From Cryptosporangium phraense (GTDB taxonomy: Bacteria > Actinomycetota > Actinomycetes > Mycobacteriales > Cryptosporangiaceae), in NCBI RefSeq assembly GCF_006912135.1, contig NZ_VIRS01000032.1, forward strand, positions 21,260 through 85,259: a stretch of 64,000 nucleotides of DNA. Reading direction: 5' to 3'. A program made the position numbers and the translations under genes. Of the stretch, positions 43,478 to 51,192 are shown one piece after another. Each line of letters starts with the position of its first letter. Position 1 is the stretch's first letter. The notes beneath the pieces are model-generated. The model was not told the origin of the DNA. It made no database searches and saw only the letters and a program-made list of their open reading frames with translations.

Positions 43478-44117
43478 GGACGGCCCACTGCAGGAGCATG
43501 ATCGTCTTGGCGTCCTCGATCTCGCCCGACTCGACGAGGGCGAGCGCGCGCTCGATCGGCAGCTCGACGACCTCGATGTCCTCGCCCTCGTGGGCGATGC
43601 CGCCGCCCGCCGAGGTGCGGCTCTCGGCGCTGTAGGGCGCCGCGTAGAAGCTCAGCCGCTCGGTGACCGACCCCGGGCTCATGTAGGCCTCGAACACGTG
43701 CTCGACCTCGCCGACCGTGTGCCCGGTCTCCTCCTCGGCCTCGCGCCGGATCGCGGTCTCCGGGTCGTCGCCGTCGAGCAGGCCGGCCGCGGTCTCCAGC
43801 AGCATCCCGTCCGGATGGTCGTTGACGTAGGCCGGGAACCGGAACTGGCGGGTGAGCAGCACGGTCCGGCGGGAGGCGTCGTAGAGCAGGATCGTGGCGC
43901 CGTTGCCGCGGTCGTAGGTTTCCCGGGTCTCGGTCGTGACCCGGCCGTCGCGGTGCCGGTAGGTGTAGGTGTTGTTGCGCAGCACCGACCAGTTCGACGA
44001 CAGCAGCTCGACGTCCAGGACCTCGACGTCCGGGTTGCCGTGCAGGTCACGGCCGGTGAGGTGGAGGCCGGTGCGCCCGCGGGCGTCCGGGGTGTCGATG
44101 CCGGGGCGAGACGTCAT
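43452..44117 (-). CDS. Nudix hydrolase, ADP-ribose/GDP-mannose pyrophosphatase type
   Basis: 221 residues starting MTSRPGIDTPDARGR. The Nudix box is ETAAGLLDGDDPETAIRREA followed by EEETGH; the REAEEETG core is intact while the glycine loop is a residue shorter than the usual G-x5-E-x7 spacing. The upstream domain (SSNWSVLRNNTYTY, QFRFPAYVNDH) and LSFYAAPY segment match NudK/ADP-ribose pyrophosphatases. The start at 44117 was chosen at the family N-terminus; a longer frame to 44531 is non-homologous. Confidence 0.85.
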   Translation of the reverse strand: MTSRPGIDTPDARGRTGLHLTGRDLHGNPDVEVLDVELLSSNWSVLRNNTYTYRHRDGRVTTETRETYDRGNGATILLYDASRRTVLLTRQFRFPAYVNDHPDGMLLETAAGLLDGDDPETAIRREAEEETGHTVGEVEHVFEAYMSPGSVTERLSFYAAPYSAESRTSAGGGIAHEGEDIEVVELPIERALALVESGEIEDAKTIMLLQWAVLRGPFRGA

Positions 44118-44198
44118 GTCCCCATTGTCGCGCACCTTTGCACCGCTTCTGGTATCGGTGTCCGTTTCTCTTGTGGACGCTGAATGAACCGTCCCGAG

Positions 44199-44216
44199 GT
44201 GGTTACCTGGAACCAC
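44199..44216. promoter_or_regulatory. inverted repeat in the Nudix-sigma divergent gap
   Basis: GTGGTT-ACCTGG-AACCAC, perfect 6-bp arms. It lies in the 324-bp region 44118-44441 between the divergent Nudix and sigma-factor genes. The right arm contains GGAAC, the -35 word of many ECF promoters, but no matching -10 was found. Apart from GGGAGG before 44442 nothing else was seen in this region. Confidence 0.3.
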
Positions 44217-44441
44217 GAGAGGGAGGGTGGCGGTGGCGGACGTGCGCACCGCCTCCGCCGCCGCTGACCCCCGGTGGTCCTGGACACCGTCCGGACGAAC
44301 CTGTCCGGGATCCCGCTCCGGACCGACCTTCCCCGCCCGGGCGGGACCGCGGTCGCCCGGCCGGCGATCCGATTCCCGGGCGGGGGACCGTGCAACGGAA
44401 CTGGGGCCCCGCGCGTCCCGGGCAGGAACGGGGAGGTGGGT

Positions 44442-45005
44442 ATGCCGGAGCCCGACGGGTTCGAACAGTTCGTCGCCGAACGCTCCGCCGCGCTCACCCG
44501 GTACGGGTACGTCCTGGCCGGCAATCCGCACGACGCCGCTGACCTGGTCCAGGAGGCCCTGATCCGGTTACGCGGGGCCTGGGGCCGGGTGCGCAAGCGC
44601 GACGACCCGGAAGCGTACGTCCGCACCACGATGGCGCGGCTGCACGTCAGCTGGTGGCGGAAACGTCGCCGGGAACGGCTCGTCGACGCGGTGCCCGATC
44701 AATGGGCCGTCGATCCCGGCATCACCCGCGCCGAGGAGGACATCGGGGTCTGGGACGCGCTCGGCGCGGTGCCGCCGCGCCAGCGGACCGTCCTCGTGCT
44801 GCGCTACTACGAGGGTCTCGGCGACGACGTGATCGCCGACCGGCTGCGCATCAGCGAGGGCACCGTGCGCAGCCAGGCGCTCCGCGGGCTGCGCACGCTC
44901 CGCGCCCACCTCGAGGCCCCGGGCGGCCCGCTCACCCCCGACGTCCGTGACCCCGACGTCCAAGGCCCCGACATCCTCACGACCGACTGGAGGCGACATG
45001 CCTGA
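44442..45005 (+). CDS. ECF sigma factor, SigE family
   Basis: 187 residues. Region 2 is FEQFVAERSAALTRYGYVLA, NPHDAADLVQEALIRLRGAW and the DNA-melting stretch AYVRTTMARLHVSWWRKRRR; region 4 is LGAVPPRQRTVLVLRYYEGL, ADRLRISEGTVRSQALRGLR. This matches the actinobacterial SigE-family ECF group. ATG 44442 follows GGGAGG. The stop overlaps by 8 bp a gene for a single-pass membrane protein that may act as its anti-sigma factor. Confidence 0.92.
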   Translation: MPEPDGFEQFVAERSAALTRYGYVLAGNPHDAADLVQEALIRLRGAWGRVRKRDDPEAYVRTTMARLHVSWWRKRRRERLVDAVPDQWAVDPGITRAEEDIGVWDALGAVPPRQRTVLVLRYYEGLGDDVIADRLRISEGTVRSQALRGLRTLRAHLEAPGGPLTPDVRDPDVQGPDILTTDWRRHA

Positions 45006-46224
45006 CCCCCGCCTCGACGTCCCCCATCCCGACGACCCGCAACCCGAGGATCACGCGCTGGGTGACGTCCTCATGAGGACGTTGAACCGGGCCGCCGACG
45101 GCGCGCCACCGCCGCCGGACGACCTGTACCGGGTCGTGTCCGACCGCGCGGCCCGGCGGCGCAGCGGGTTGACCGTGGTCGCGACCGCGGTCGCGGTCCT
45201 GCTCGTGCTCGGGACCGTCGGTCTGATGAAGGTGACCGGGGTCGGCGAGAAGGCCCCGGTGGCCGAGCGGCCGGCCTCGGCCGAGCAGCTCTGGCCGGAT
45301 GCGGTGACGAAGCTGCCGTCGTCGATCGGCGGCCGGACGTTCACGGTGGACGCGGTGCTGCCGGACCGGCACATCGTCATCCACACGTTCGGCACCCCGG
45401 GGAACGCGGAACTGCGGCTCGTGCAGAAGGGCGCCGACAACCTCACCGCGCGCCTGATCGCCTCGTTCGAGCAGTCGCCGAAGAACCCGGCGATCATCTC
45501 CAGCGTCCAGGCCGACAGCCAGCGGATGGCCTGGCGGGTGCACCGCGCCGGGTTCCCCGAGCGGATCTACAGCTACCGGTGGAGCGACCGGAAGCTCACG
45601 CTGCTCGACGAGGTCGCCCACCCGCGGGACACGTTCTCGGTGACGCTCGCCGGCGACCAGGTGGTCTACGGCCCGGCCGAGGACGGGATCCGCACGGTCC
45701 CGGCCGACGGCGGCGCCCCCCACCTGCTCGACCACACCGCGCACTCCTACGAGGTGTACTGGCCCTGGCTGGTGCTCAACCCGGTGGCGCCGGAGTCGCT
45801 GGTCACCGCGCCGCCGACGCTGTGGAACGTCGATACCGGGCAGCACTGGATCGCAAACTTCCACCCGACCAGCCGCCGGGACGCGTGCAGCCCGATCTGG
45901 TGCGTCGAGGTCGGCGACGGCGGCTACCCGGTGACGACCCAGCGGGTCGACGGCTCGAACCGCCGCACGTGGGACGAGTTCGAGTCCAGCTGGTCGGGGC
46001 TGACCCCGCTGCGTCACCGGTACCTGCCGGTGTTCGGGCACTCGATCGGCAACCACACCCGGCTGCTCCAGCTGCTGGACCTGGCCGGCGACCGGACCGT
46101 GCCGCTCGGCTACCTGACCGACGACGACGACCTGCTCGCGGTCGCGCTGCACGACGACGTCGTGGCCTGGCCGGCCGACGGCGGACGGACGACGTACGTG
46201 CTCGACATGGACCGGATTCGGTGA
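44998..46224 (+). CDS. single-pass membrane protein with propeller-like sensor domain, putative anti-sigma partner
   Basis: 408 residues from ATG 44998 (GGAGG upstream). A cytoplasmic stretch of about 65 residues (HALGDVLMRTLNRAADGAPP) precedes one membrane helix (GLTVVATAVAVLLVLGTVGL) and an outer domain of about 320 residues with repeated beta-strand blocks (QRMAWRVHR, RIYSYRWSDRKLTLL, GDQVVYGPAEDG, TYVLDMDRIR) that look like a beta-propeller. It overlaps the sigma gene by 8 bp. No ZAS zinc motif is present, so the anti-sigma role rests on gene order and topology. Confidence 0.7.
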   Translation: MPDPRLDVPHPDDPQPEDHALGDVLMRTLNRAADGAPPPPDDLYRVVSDRAARRRSGLTVVATAVAVLLVLGTVGLMKVTGVGEKAPVAERPASAEQLWPDAVTKLPSSIGGRTFTVDAVLPDRHIVIHTFGTPGNAELRLVQKGADNLTARLIASFEQSPKNPAIISSVQADSQRMAWRVHRAGFPERIYSYRWSDRKLTLLDEVAHPRDTFSVTLAGDQVVYGPAEDGIRTVPADGGAPHLLDHTAHSYEVYWPWLVLNPVAPESLVTAPPTLWNVDTGQHWIANFHPTSRRDACSPIWCVEVGDGGYPVTTQRVDGSNRRTWDEFESSWSGLTPLRHRYLPVFGHSIGNHTRLLQLLDLAGDRTVPLGYLTDDDDLLAVALHDDVVAWPADGGRTTYVLDMDRIR

Positions 46225-46237
46225 AGAATCTCCAGGC

Positions 46238-46984
46238 ATGAGCAATCGCGGGCTGGTTCGCGTCGAGACCGGGCGCAAGCGGGTGCGGGCACTGGCCGGG
46301 GGCCGCGTGGTGGCCGACACGGACGCCCCGGTGCTGGTCTGGGAGAAGCCGTACTACCCGACCTACTACCTGCCCCGGGACGACGTCCTGGCCGAGCTGG
46401 TGGCGACCGGTGAGGTGAGCCGGTCGCCGAGCCGGGGCGACGGGCTGGTGCACGACGTCGTCCTGCCGGACCGGACGCTGAAGAGCGCGGCGGTGACCCA
46501 CCCCGACTCGCCGCTGCCCGAGCTGCGCGCGCTGGTCCGGCTCGACTGGGCGTCGATGGACGAGTGGCTGGAGGAGGACGAGCCGGTCTACGTCCACCCG
46601 CGCGACCCGTACAAGCGGGTCGACATCCTCAGCAGCAGCCGGCACGTGCAGGTCAGCCTGGACGGCGTCGTGGTGGCCGACTCGCGCCAGCCGCGAATTC
46701 TGTTCGAGACGTCGCTGCCGCCCCGGTACTACCTGCCGATCACCGACGTGCGGCTCGACCTCCTGCGCCCGACGACGCTCGTCACCCACTGTCCGTACAA
46801 GGGCGCGGCGACGTACTGGGACGTCGTGCTCGATACCGGTGCTGTCCACTCGAATGTGGTCTGGACGTACCGAACGCCACTACCGGAGTCACAGAAAGTG
46901 ACCGGACTCCTCGCTTTCTACGACGAGAAAGTGGATGTTGCCATTGATGGTGTGCAACAAGACCGTCCGGTGACACACTTCTGA
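46238..46984 (+). CDS. DUF427-family protein, two domains
   Basis: 248 residues with two tandem DUF427 domains (residues about 15-110 and 130-245), each with the family pattern RVVADTDAPVLVWE / PTYYLPRDDV and VVVADSRQPRILFE / PRYYLPITDV and the second also with CPYKGAATYWDV. DUF427 proteins are widespread in bacteria and of unknown function. 13 bp after the preceding gene, probably same transcript. Confidence 0.88.
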   Translation: MSNRGLVRVETGRKRVRALAGGRVVADTDAPVLVWEKPYYPTYYLPRDDVLAELVATGEVSRSPSRGDGLVHDVVLPDRTLKSAAVTHPDSPLPELRALVRLDWASMDEWLEEDEPVYVHPRDPYKRVDILSSSRHVQVSLDGVVVADSRQPRILFETSLPPRYYLPITDVRLDLLRPTTLVTHCPYKGAATYWDVVLDTGAVHSNVVWTYRTPLPESQKVTGLLAFYDEKVDVAIDGVQQDRPVTHF

Positions 46985-46987
46985 GCG

Positions 46988-47028
46988 GGGCCCGGCTCGC
47001 GGCGCGGGAGGCGGCACGAGCCGGGTCC
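46988..47028. terminator. bidirectional terminator hairpin
   Basis: GGGCCCGGCTCG (46988-46999) pairs with CGAGCCGGGTCC (47017-47028) at 11 of 12 positions in the convergent gap between the DUF427 gene and the protease gene. Confidence 0.7.
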
Positions 47029-47031
47029 TCT

Positions 47032-47949
47032 TCAGACCAGTTCGGTGGGCACCGCGACCACGTCGACCATCGCCCCGTTGCGGAAGACCGTGAGCGGCAA
47101 CGGCTGTCCGATCGCGTCGGTGAACAACAGCTTCTGCAGACCCTGGGCGTCGCGCACCGGGCTGCGTCCGGCGTCGAGCAGCAGGTCTCCGGTGCGCAGA
47201 CCGGCCCGCTGCGCCGGGCTGCCGCCGACGACGTCGACGACCCGCAGGCCGCGGGCGGCCTTGGCCCGCTTCGCGAGCTTCTCGGGCAGCGGGAACGGCG
47301 CGGTCACCAGCCCGAGGTAGGCCCGCCGGACCCGGCCGTCCTGGCGCAGGGCGGTGATGATCCGCCGCGTCGTCGCGTTGATCGGCACCGCCAGACCCAC
47401 GCCGACGCCGGCCACCGCGGTGTTGATGCCGACGACCCGCCCGTTCGCGTCGGCCAGGGCCCCGCCCGAGTTGCCGGGGTTGAGGGCGGCGTCGGTCTGG
47501 ATGACGTCTTCGATGAGCCGGCTGGCGGTTCCGCTCTGCGCCGGGAGCGACCGGCCCAGCGCGCTGACCACGCCCGCGGTCACGGTGCCGGACAGCCCGA
47601 GCGGGTTGCCGACCGCGACGACCAGCTGGCCGACCTGCAGGGCGTCGGCGTCGCCGAGTTCGATGCCGCCGAGGTCGGCCTGGTCGGCGCGGGCGACGGC
47701 CAGGTCGGAGAGCGGATCGGCCCCGATCACCTGGAAGTTCGATTCCGAGCCGTCGGCGAACGCGACCCTTCCGCGGGTGACTCCGGCGACGACGTGGGCG
47801 TTCGTGAGCATCAGGCCGTCGTCGTCGACGAGCACCGCGGAGCCGGCGCCCTCACCGCGGCGGCTCCGGACCGCGAGCGCGGCCACGTGCGGCCCGACCG
47901 TGCGGGCCACCCGGGTGACGATCTGGGAGTAGGCGTCGAGTTCGGTCAT
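47032..47949 (-). CDS. HtrA/DegP-like trypsin-fold serine protease with PDZ domain
   Basis: 305 residues. Catalytic triad: His in LTNAHVVAG, Asp in DPLSDLAVARAD, Ser in NPGNSGGALAD. A PDZ domain follows (LRVVDVVGGSPAQRAGLRTG DLLLDAG, shown in parts). ATG 47949 has GGAGG 6 bp upstream. Unlike most HtrA proteins there is no signal peptide or membrane helix in this start or in the longer frame to 48042, so it would be cytoplasmic unless the true N-terminus differs. Likely a quality-control protease. Confidence 0.85.
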   Translation of the reverse strand: MTELDAYSQIVTRVARTVGPHVAALAVRSRRGEGAGSAVLVDDDGLMLTNAHVVAGVTRGRVAFADGSESNFQVIGADPLSDLAVARADQADLGGIELGDADALQVGQLVVAVGNPLGLSGTVTAGVVSALGRSLPAQSGTASRLIEDVIQTDAALNPGNSGGALADANGRVVGINTAVAGVGVGLAVPINATTRRIITALRQDGRVRRAYLGLVTAPFPLPEKLAKRAKAARGLRVVDVVGGSPAQRAGLRTGDLLLDAGRSPVRDAQGLQKLLFTDAIGQPLPLTVFRNGAMVDVVAVPTELV

Positions 47950-47973
47950 GACCGCCTCCGGGCTGAAGCTTTG

Positions 47974-47995
47974 ATTACAGTGCAACAACTGTTGC
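47974..47995 (-). promoter_or_regulatory. -10 box and operator-like repeat before the protease gene
   Basis: TGTAAT on the minus strand (47979-47974) is a 5-of-6 -10 box 25 bp before the protease start. Directly upstream is GCAACA-AC-TGTTGC (47982-47995), a perfect 6-bp inverted repeat that would overlap the spacer and -35 region and could also affect the divergent phosphoribosyltransferase gene (start 48036). Confidence 0.4.
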
Positions 47996-48035
47996 GCGCG
48001 GTTACCGGATCCGCCAGGGCGCCTACGATTCGGCC

Positions 48036-48530
48036 GTGACATCTTCTGAGGCAGTCGGCGCCGATGTCTCCCGGGAAGTCCTCACCTGGGACCTGTTCGG
48101 CACCGCGAGCCGCGAACTCGCCACGCTGGTCGCCGACGACGGCTACCGGCCCGACCTGGTGCTGGCGATCGCCCGCGGCGGCCTGCTGCCGGTCGGCGCG
48201 CTCGCCTACGCGCTCGACGTCAAGAACGTCGCGACGATCAACGTCGAGTTCTACACCGGGGTGGACGAGCGGCTCGCGGTGCCGGTGATGCTCCCGCCGG
48301 TGCCCGAGGTCGTCGACCTGGCCGGCTCCCGCGTCCTGATCGTCGACGACGTGGCCGACACCGGGCGGACGCTGGAGGTCGTGTACGACTTCTGCGCGGC
48401 GCACGTCGCCGAGGCGCGCACCGCCGTGCTGTACGAGAAGCCGCACTCGGTCGTGCACTGCGAGTACGTCTGGCGGCGCACCGACCGCTGGATCAACTTC
48501 CCCTGGTCGACGCAGCCGCCGGTGGTGTGA
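48036..48530 (+). CDS. phosphoribosyltransferase-domain protein
   Basis: 164 residues. The PRPP-binding loop is VLIVDDVADTGRTLEVV and the hood region starts PDLVLAIARGGLLPVGALAY. Similar actinobacterial proteins are annotated as xanthine/guanine-type phosphoribosyltransferases, but the specificity loop is not diagnostic. GTG start at 48036; divergent from the protease gene and 28 bp before an amine oxidase gene. Confidence 0.88.
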   Translation: MTSSEAVGADVSREVLTWDLFGTASRELATLVADDGYRPDLVLAIARGGLLPVGALAYALDVKNVATINVEFYTGVDERLAVPVMLPPVPEVVDLAGSRVLIVDDVADTGRTLEVVYDFCAAHVAEARTAVLYEKPHSVVHCEYVWRRTDRWINFPWSTQPPVV

Positions 48531-48558
48531 GGCTTGGCCCTCTGATAGGGCTAGTACC

Positions 48559-49596
48559 GTGCGGATCGCGGTGATCGGGGCCGGCATCGTCGGGCTGTCG
48601 ACCGCCTACGCCCTGCGCCGGTACCCGGTCTCGGTGCGGCTCTACGAGGCCGGCGAGCCGATGAGCGGCCGCTCCCGCGGCGACACCCGCATCTTCCGGC
48701 TCGCCCACACGTCGCCGGCGCTGGTCCGCTACGCCGCGCGGGCCCGCGTCGGCTGGGGCCGGTGGGAGCGGACCGCGAGCCGCACGCTCGTCGGCACCGA
48801 GGGCACGGTCGTCAGCGGCGGGGACGCGGCCGAGCGGTACCGCGCGATGCGTGCGGTCGGCGTCCGGTGTGGACTGTACCCCGACGTGTCGTCGGTCCCG
48901 GGCCTGCCGGCCCGTCCGCGCACGCCCGGCCCGTTCCTCGTCGACCCGGGCGGCGGCGTGATCCGGGCCGCCGAGACCGGCGAATTCCTCCGGTCCGCGG
49001 TCCGTCGAGGTCTTTTTTTCGACGTCGTCCGGCGGATCACCGTGGGTACGGCCCGTGCGACCGTCCACTCGGAGCAGGACAGCTGGCAGTGCGACGCGGT
49101 GCTGATCGCGGCCGGTGCGCGGACCTCGGAGCTGGCCGGGCCGCTCGGGCTGGACGTGCCGTCGGCGCTGGAGCACCACGTGCGGTTCACGTTCCCGCTG
49201 TCGGCGCCGGGCGGGGTGCCGTGCTGGATCGAGCAGAGCGGGTCGTGGCGTCCGGGGTACACGACCTACGGGCATCTGGTGGCGCCGGGACGGTGGGCGA
49301 TCGGCGGCCACCTGGCGGACGCCTCCTGGGAGCTCGGGCGCGACGAGGTCCGGCGGCGCTCGCTCGCGCTGGCGTCGGAGTACGTGCGCGAGTTCCTCTC
49401 CGACGTGGTGGATCCGGAGCCGGTCGACGAGGTGTACTGCGCCCCGACGCCCGGCCTGGGGGACGGCATCCGGGTGGCCAGGGCCGGGCCGGTGCTGGCG
49501 GTCTGGGGCGAGAACCTGTTCAAGTTCGCCCCGGCGCTCGGCGCCGATCTGGCCGCGGCGGCCGCTTCCGGTGGACTCCCCGAGGATCTTCCGTAG
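48559..49596 (+). CDS. FAD-dependent amine oxidase, sarcosine-oxidase-like (DAO family)
   Basis: 345 residues. FAD-binding RIAVIGAGIVGLSTAYALRR, the family SGRSRGDTRIFRLAHTSPAL motif, and a Cys in DEVYCAPTPGLGDGIRV at the place of the covalent-flavin cysteine of monomeric sarcosine oxidase. Shorter than SolA at 39046 and only distantly similar, so the substrate is probably another secondary amine or N-methyl amino acid. GTG start. Unlinked to the betaine operon. Confidence 0.82.
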   Translation: MRIAVIGAGIVGLSTAYALRRYPVSVRLYEAGEPMSGRSRGDTRIFRLAHTSPALVRYAARARVGWGRWERTASRTLVGTEGTVVSGGDAAERYRAMRAVGVRCGLYPDVSSVPGLPARPRTPGPFLVDPGGGVIRAAETGEFLRSAVRRGLFFDVVRRITVGTARATVHSEQDSWQCDAVLIAAGARTSELAGPLGLDVPSALEHHVRFTFPLSAPGGVPCWIEQSGSWRPGYTTYGHLVAPGRWAIGGHLADASWELGRDEVRRRSLALASEYVREFLSDVVDPEPVDEVYCAPTPGLGDGIRVARAGPVLAVWGENLFKFAPALGADLAAAAASGGLPEDLP

Positions 49597-49630
49597 GGTT
49601 TCCTCAGGCCTGACGCAAAGGAGCATCGGC

Positions 49631-50617
49631 ATGAAGAAACTCATCAACGCTCCCGCAGACGTGGTGGTCGAGTCGCTCGCCGGTCTCGCCGCCGCCCATC
49701 CGTCGCTGGCGGTCGATCTCGAGCAGCGGGTGGTCCACCGGGCCGACGGGCCGGTCGCGGGCAAGGTCGGGTTGATCTCGGGCGGCGGGTCGGGGCACGA
49801 GCCGCTGCACGGCGGTTTCGTCGGGCTCGGGATGCTCGACGCGGCCGCCGCCGGTGAGGTGTTCACGTCGCCGGTGCCCGATCAGATCCTCGCCGCGACC
49901 AAGTACGCCGACGGTGGCGCCGGCGTGCTGCACATCGTCAAGAACTACACCGGCGACGTGATGAACTTCGAGATGGCCGCGGAGCTCGCCGACGGCGTCC
50001 AGATCGCGACCGTCGTCACCAACGACGACGTCGCCGTCGAAGACAGTCTGTACACGGCGGGCCGGCGCGGGGTGGGCGTCACCGTCCTGGTGGAGAAGAT
50101 CGCCGGAGCGGCCGCGGAAGCGGGCCGGTCGCTGGCCGAGGTCGCCGCGGTCGCGCAGCGGGTCAACGACCGGGGGCGGAGCATGGGGCTGGCGCTGACG
50201 TCGGGGACCGTCCCGGCGGCCGGTAAGCCGACGTTCGACCTGCCGGAGGACCAGATCGAGCTCGGGGTGGGCATCCACGGGGAGCCCGGGCGGCAGCGGG
50301 TGCCGCTGCCGTCGGCCCGGGAGGCCGCGGCGATGTTGGTCGAGCCGGTGCTGGCCGAGATCTCGCCCGAGCAGGGGGTGCTGGCGTTCGTGAACGGGCT
50401 CGGCGCGACGCCGCTCATCGAGCAGTATCTGGTCTACGGCGAGGTGGCCGCGCTGCTGGAGCGGCACGGCGTGCCGATCGTGCGGTCGCTGGTCGGGCCG
50501 TACATCACGAGCCTGGACATGGCCGGGGTGTCGGTGACGCTACTGGCCGTGGACGAGGAGATGCTGCAGCTGTGGGACGCGCCGGTGAACACGCCGGGGT
50601 TGCGGTGGGGCGTGTGA
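49631..50617 (+). CDS. dhaK: dihydroxyacetone kinase subunit DhaK
   Basis: 328 residues. Substrate-binding pattern LISGGGSGHEPLHGGFVGLG, KNYTGDVMNFEMAAEL, and the covalent-substrate His in ELGVGIHGEPGRQR. DhaK binds dihydroxyacetone for phosphorylation by DhaL-ADP. ATG 49631 follows AAAGGAG. It is 34 bp after the amine oxidase gene and overlaps dhaL by 4 bp. Confidence 0.95.
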   Translation: MKKLINAPADVVVESLAGLAAAHPSLAVDLEQRVVHRADGPVAGKVGLISGGGSGHEPLHGGFVGLGMLDAAAAGEVFTSPVPDQILAATKYADGGAGVLHIVKNYTGDVMNFEMAAELADGVQIATVVTNDDVAVEDSLYTAGRRGVGVTVLVEKIAGAAAEAGRSLAEVAAVAQRVNDRGRSMGLALTSGTVPAAGKPTFDLPEDQIELGVGIHGEPGRQRVPLPSAREAAAMLVEPVLAEISPEQGVLAFVNGLGATPLIEQYLVYGEVAALLERHGVPIVRSLVGPYITSLDMAGVSVTLLAVDEEMLQLWDAPVNTPGLRWGV

Positions 50618-51192
50618 GCGTCGAGGCCTGGATCCGGGAGTACGCGCGGCTGATCGCCGAGGCGGCGCCGAGGCTGACCGAGCTCGACTCGGCGGTCGGG
50701 GACGCCGACCACGGGGCGAACCTGTCCCGGGGGATGGCGGCCGTGGTGGCGGCGCTGGACTCCTCGTCGTTCGACGACGACGGGGCGCTGCTGAAGAAGG
50801 TCGGGATGACGCTGGTCTCCACGGTCGGCGGGGCGAGCGGGCCGCTGTACGGGACGTTCTTCCTCCGGGTCTCGTCGGCCCTCGGCGACGGGTTCCCGGC
50901 GGCCTTCCGGGCCGGGGTCGACGGCGTGGCCGCGCGCGGGAAGTCGGCCGTGGGGGAGAAGACGATGCTGGACACGCTGGTGCCGGCGGCGGACGCGCTG
51001 GAGGCCGGGAAGGACTGGCCGGCGGTGGTGGACGCGGCGTCGGCCGGGCGGAACTCGACCGTGCCGCTGGTGGCGCGGAAGGGCCGGGCGTCGTATCTCG
51101 GGGAGCGCAGCGCCGGGCACCTGGATCCGGGGGCCGAGTCGTCGTTCCTGCTGGTGCGGGCGGCGGCGTCGGCGTTGGGTGCGAATGACTGA
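50614..51192 (+). CDS. dhaL: dihydroxyacetone kinase ADP-binding subunit DhaL
   Basis: 192 residues from GTG 50614, which overlaps the dhaK stop (GTGA). Mg-ADP ligands are in LDSAVGDADHGANLSRGM; TVGGASGPLYGTFFLR and GRASYLGERSAGHLDPGAES are the other family motifs. DhaL keeps ADP as a fixed cofactor that is recharged by DhaM, so the kinase uses PEP rather than free ATP. Confidence 0.95.
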   Translation: MSVEAWIREYARLIAEAAPRLTELDSAVGDADHGANLSRGMAAVVAALDSSSFDDDGALLKKVGMTLVSTVGGASGPLYGTFFLRVSSALGDGFPAAFRAGVDGVAARGKSAVGEKTMLDTLVPAADALEAGKDWPAVVDAASAGRNSTVPLVARKGRASYLGERSAGHLDPGAESSFLLVRAAASALGAND

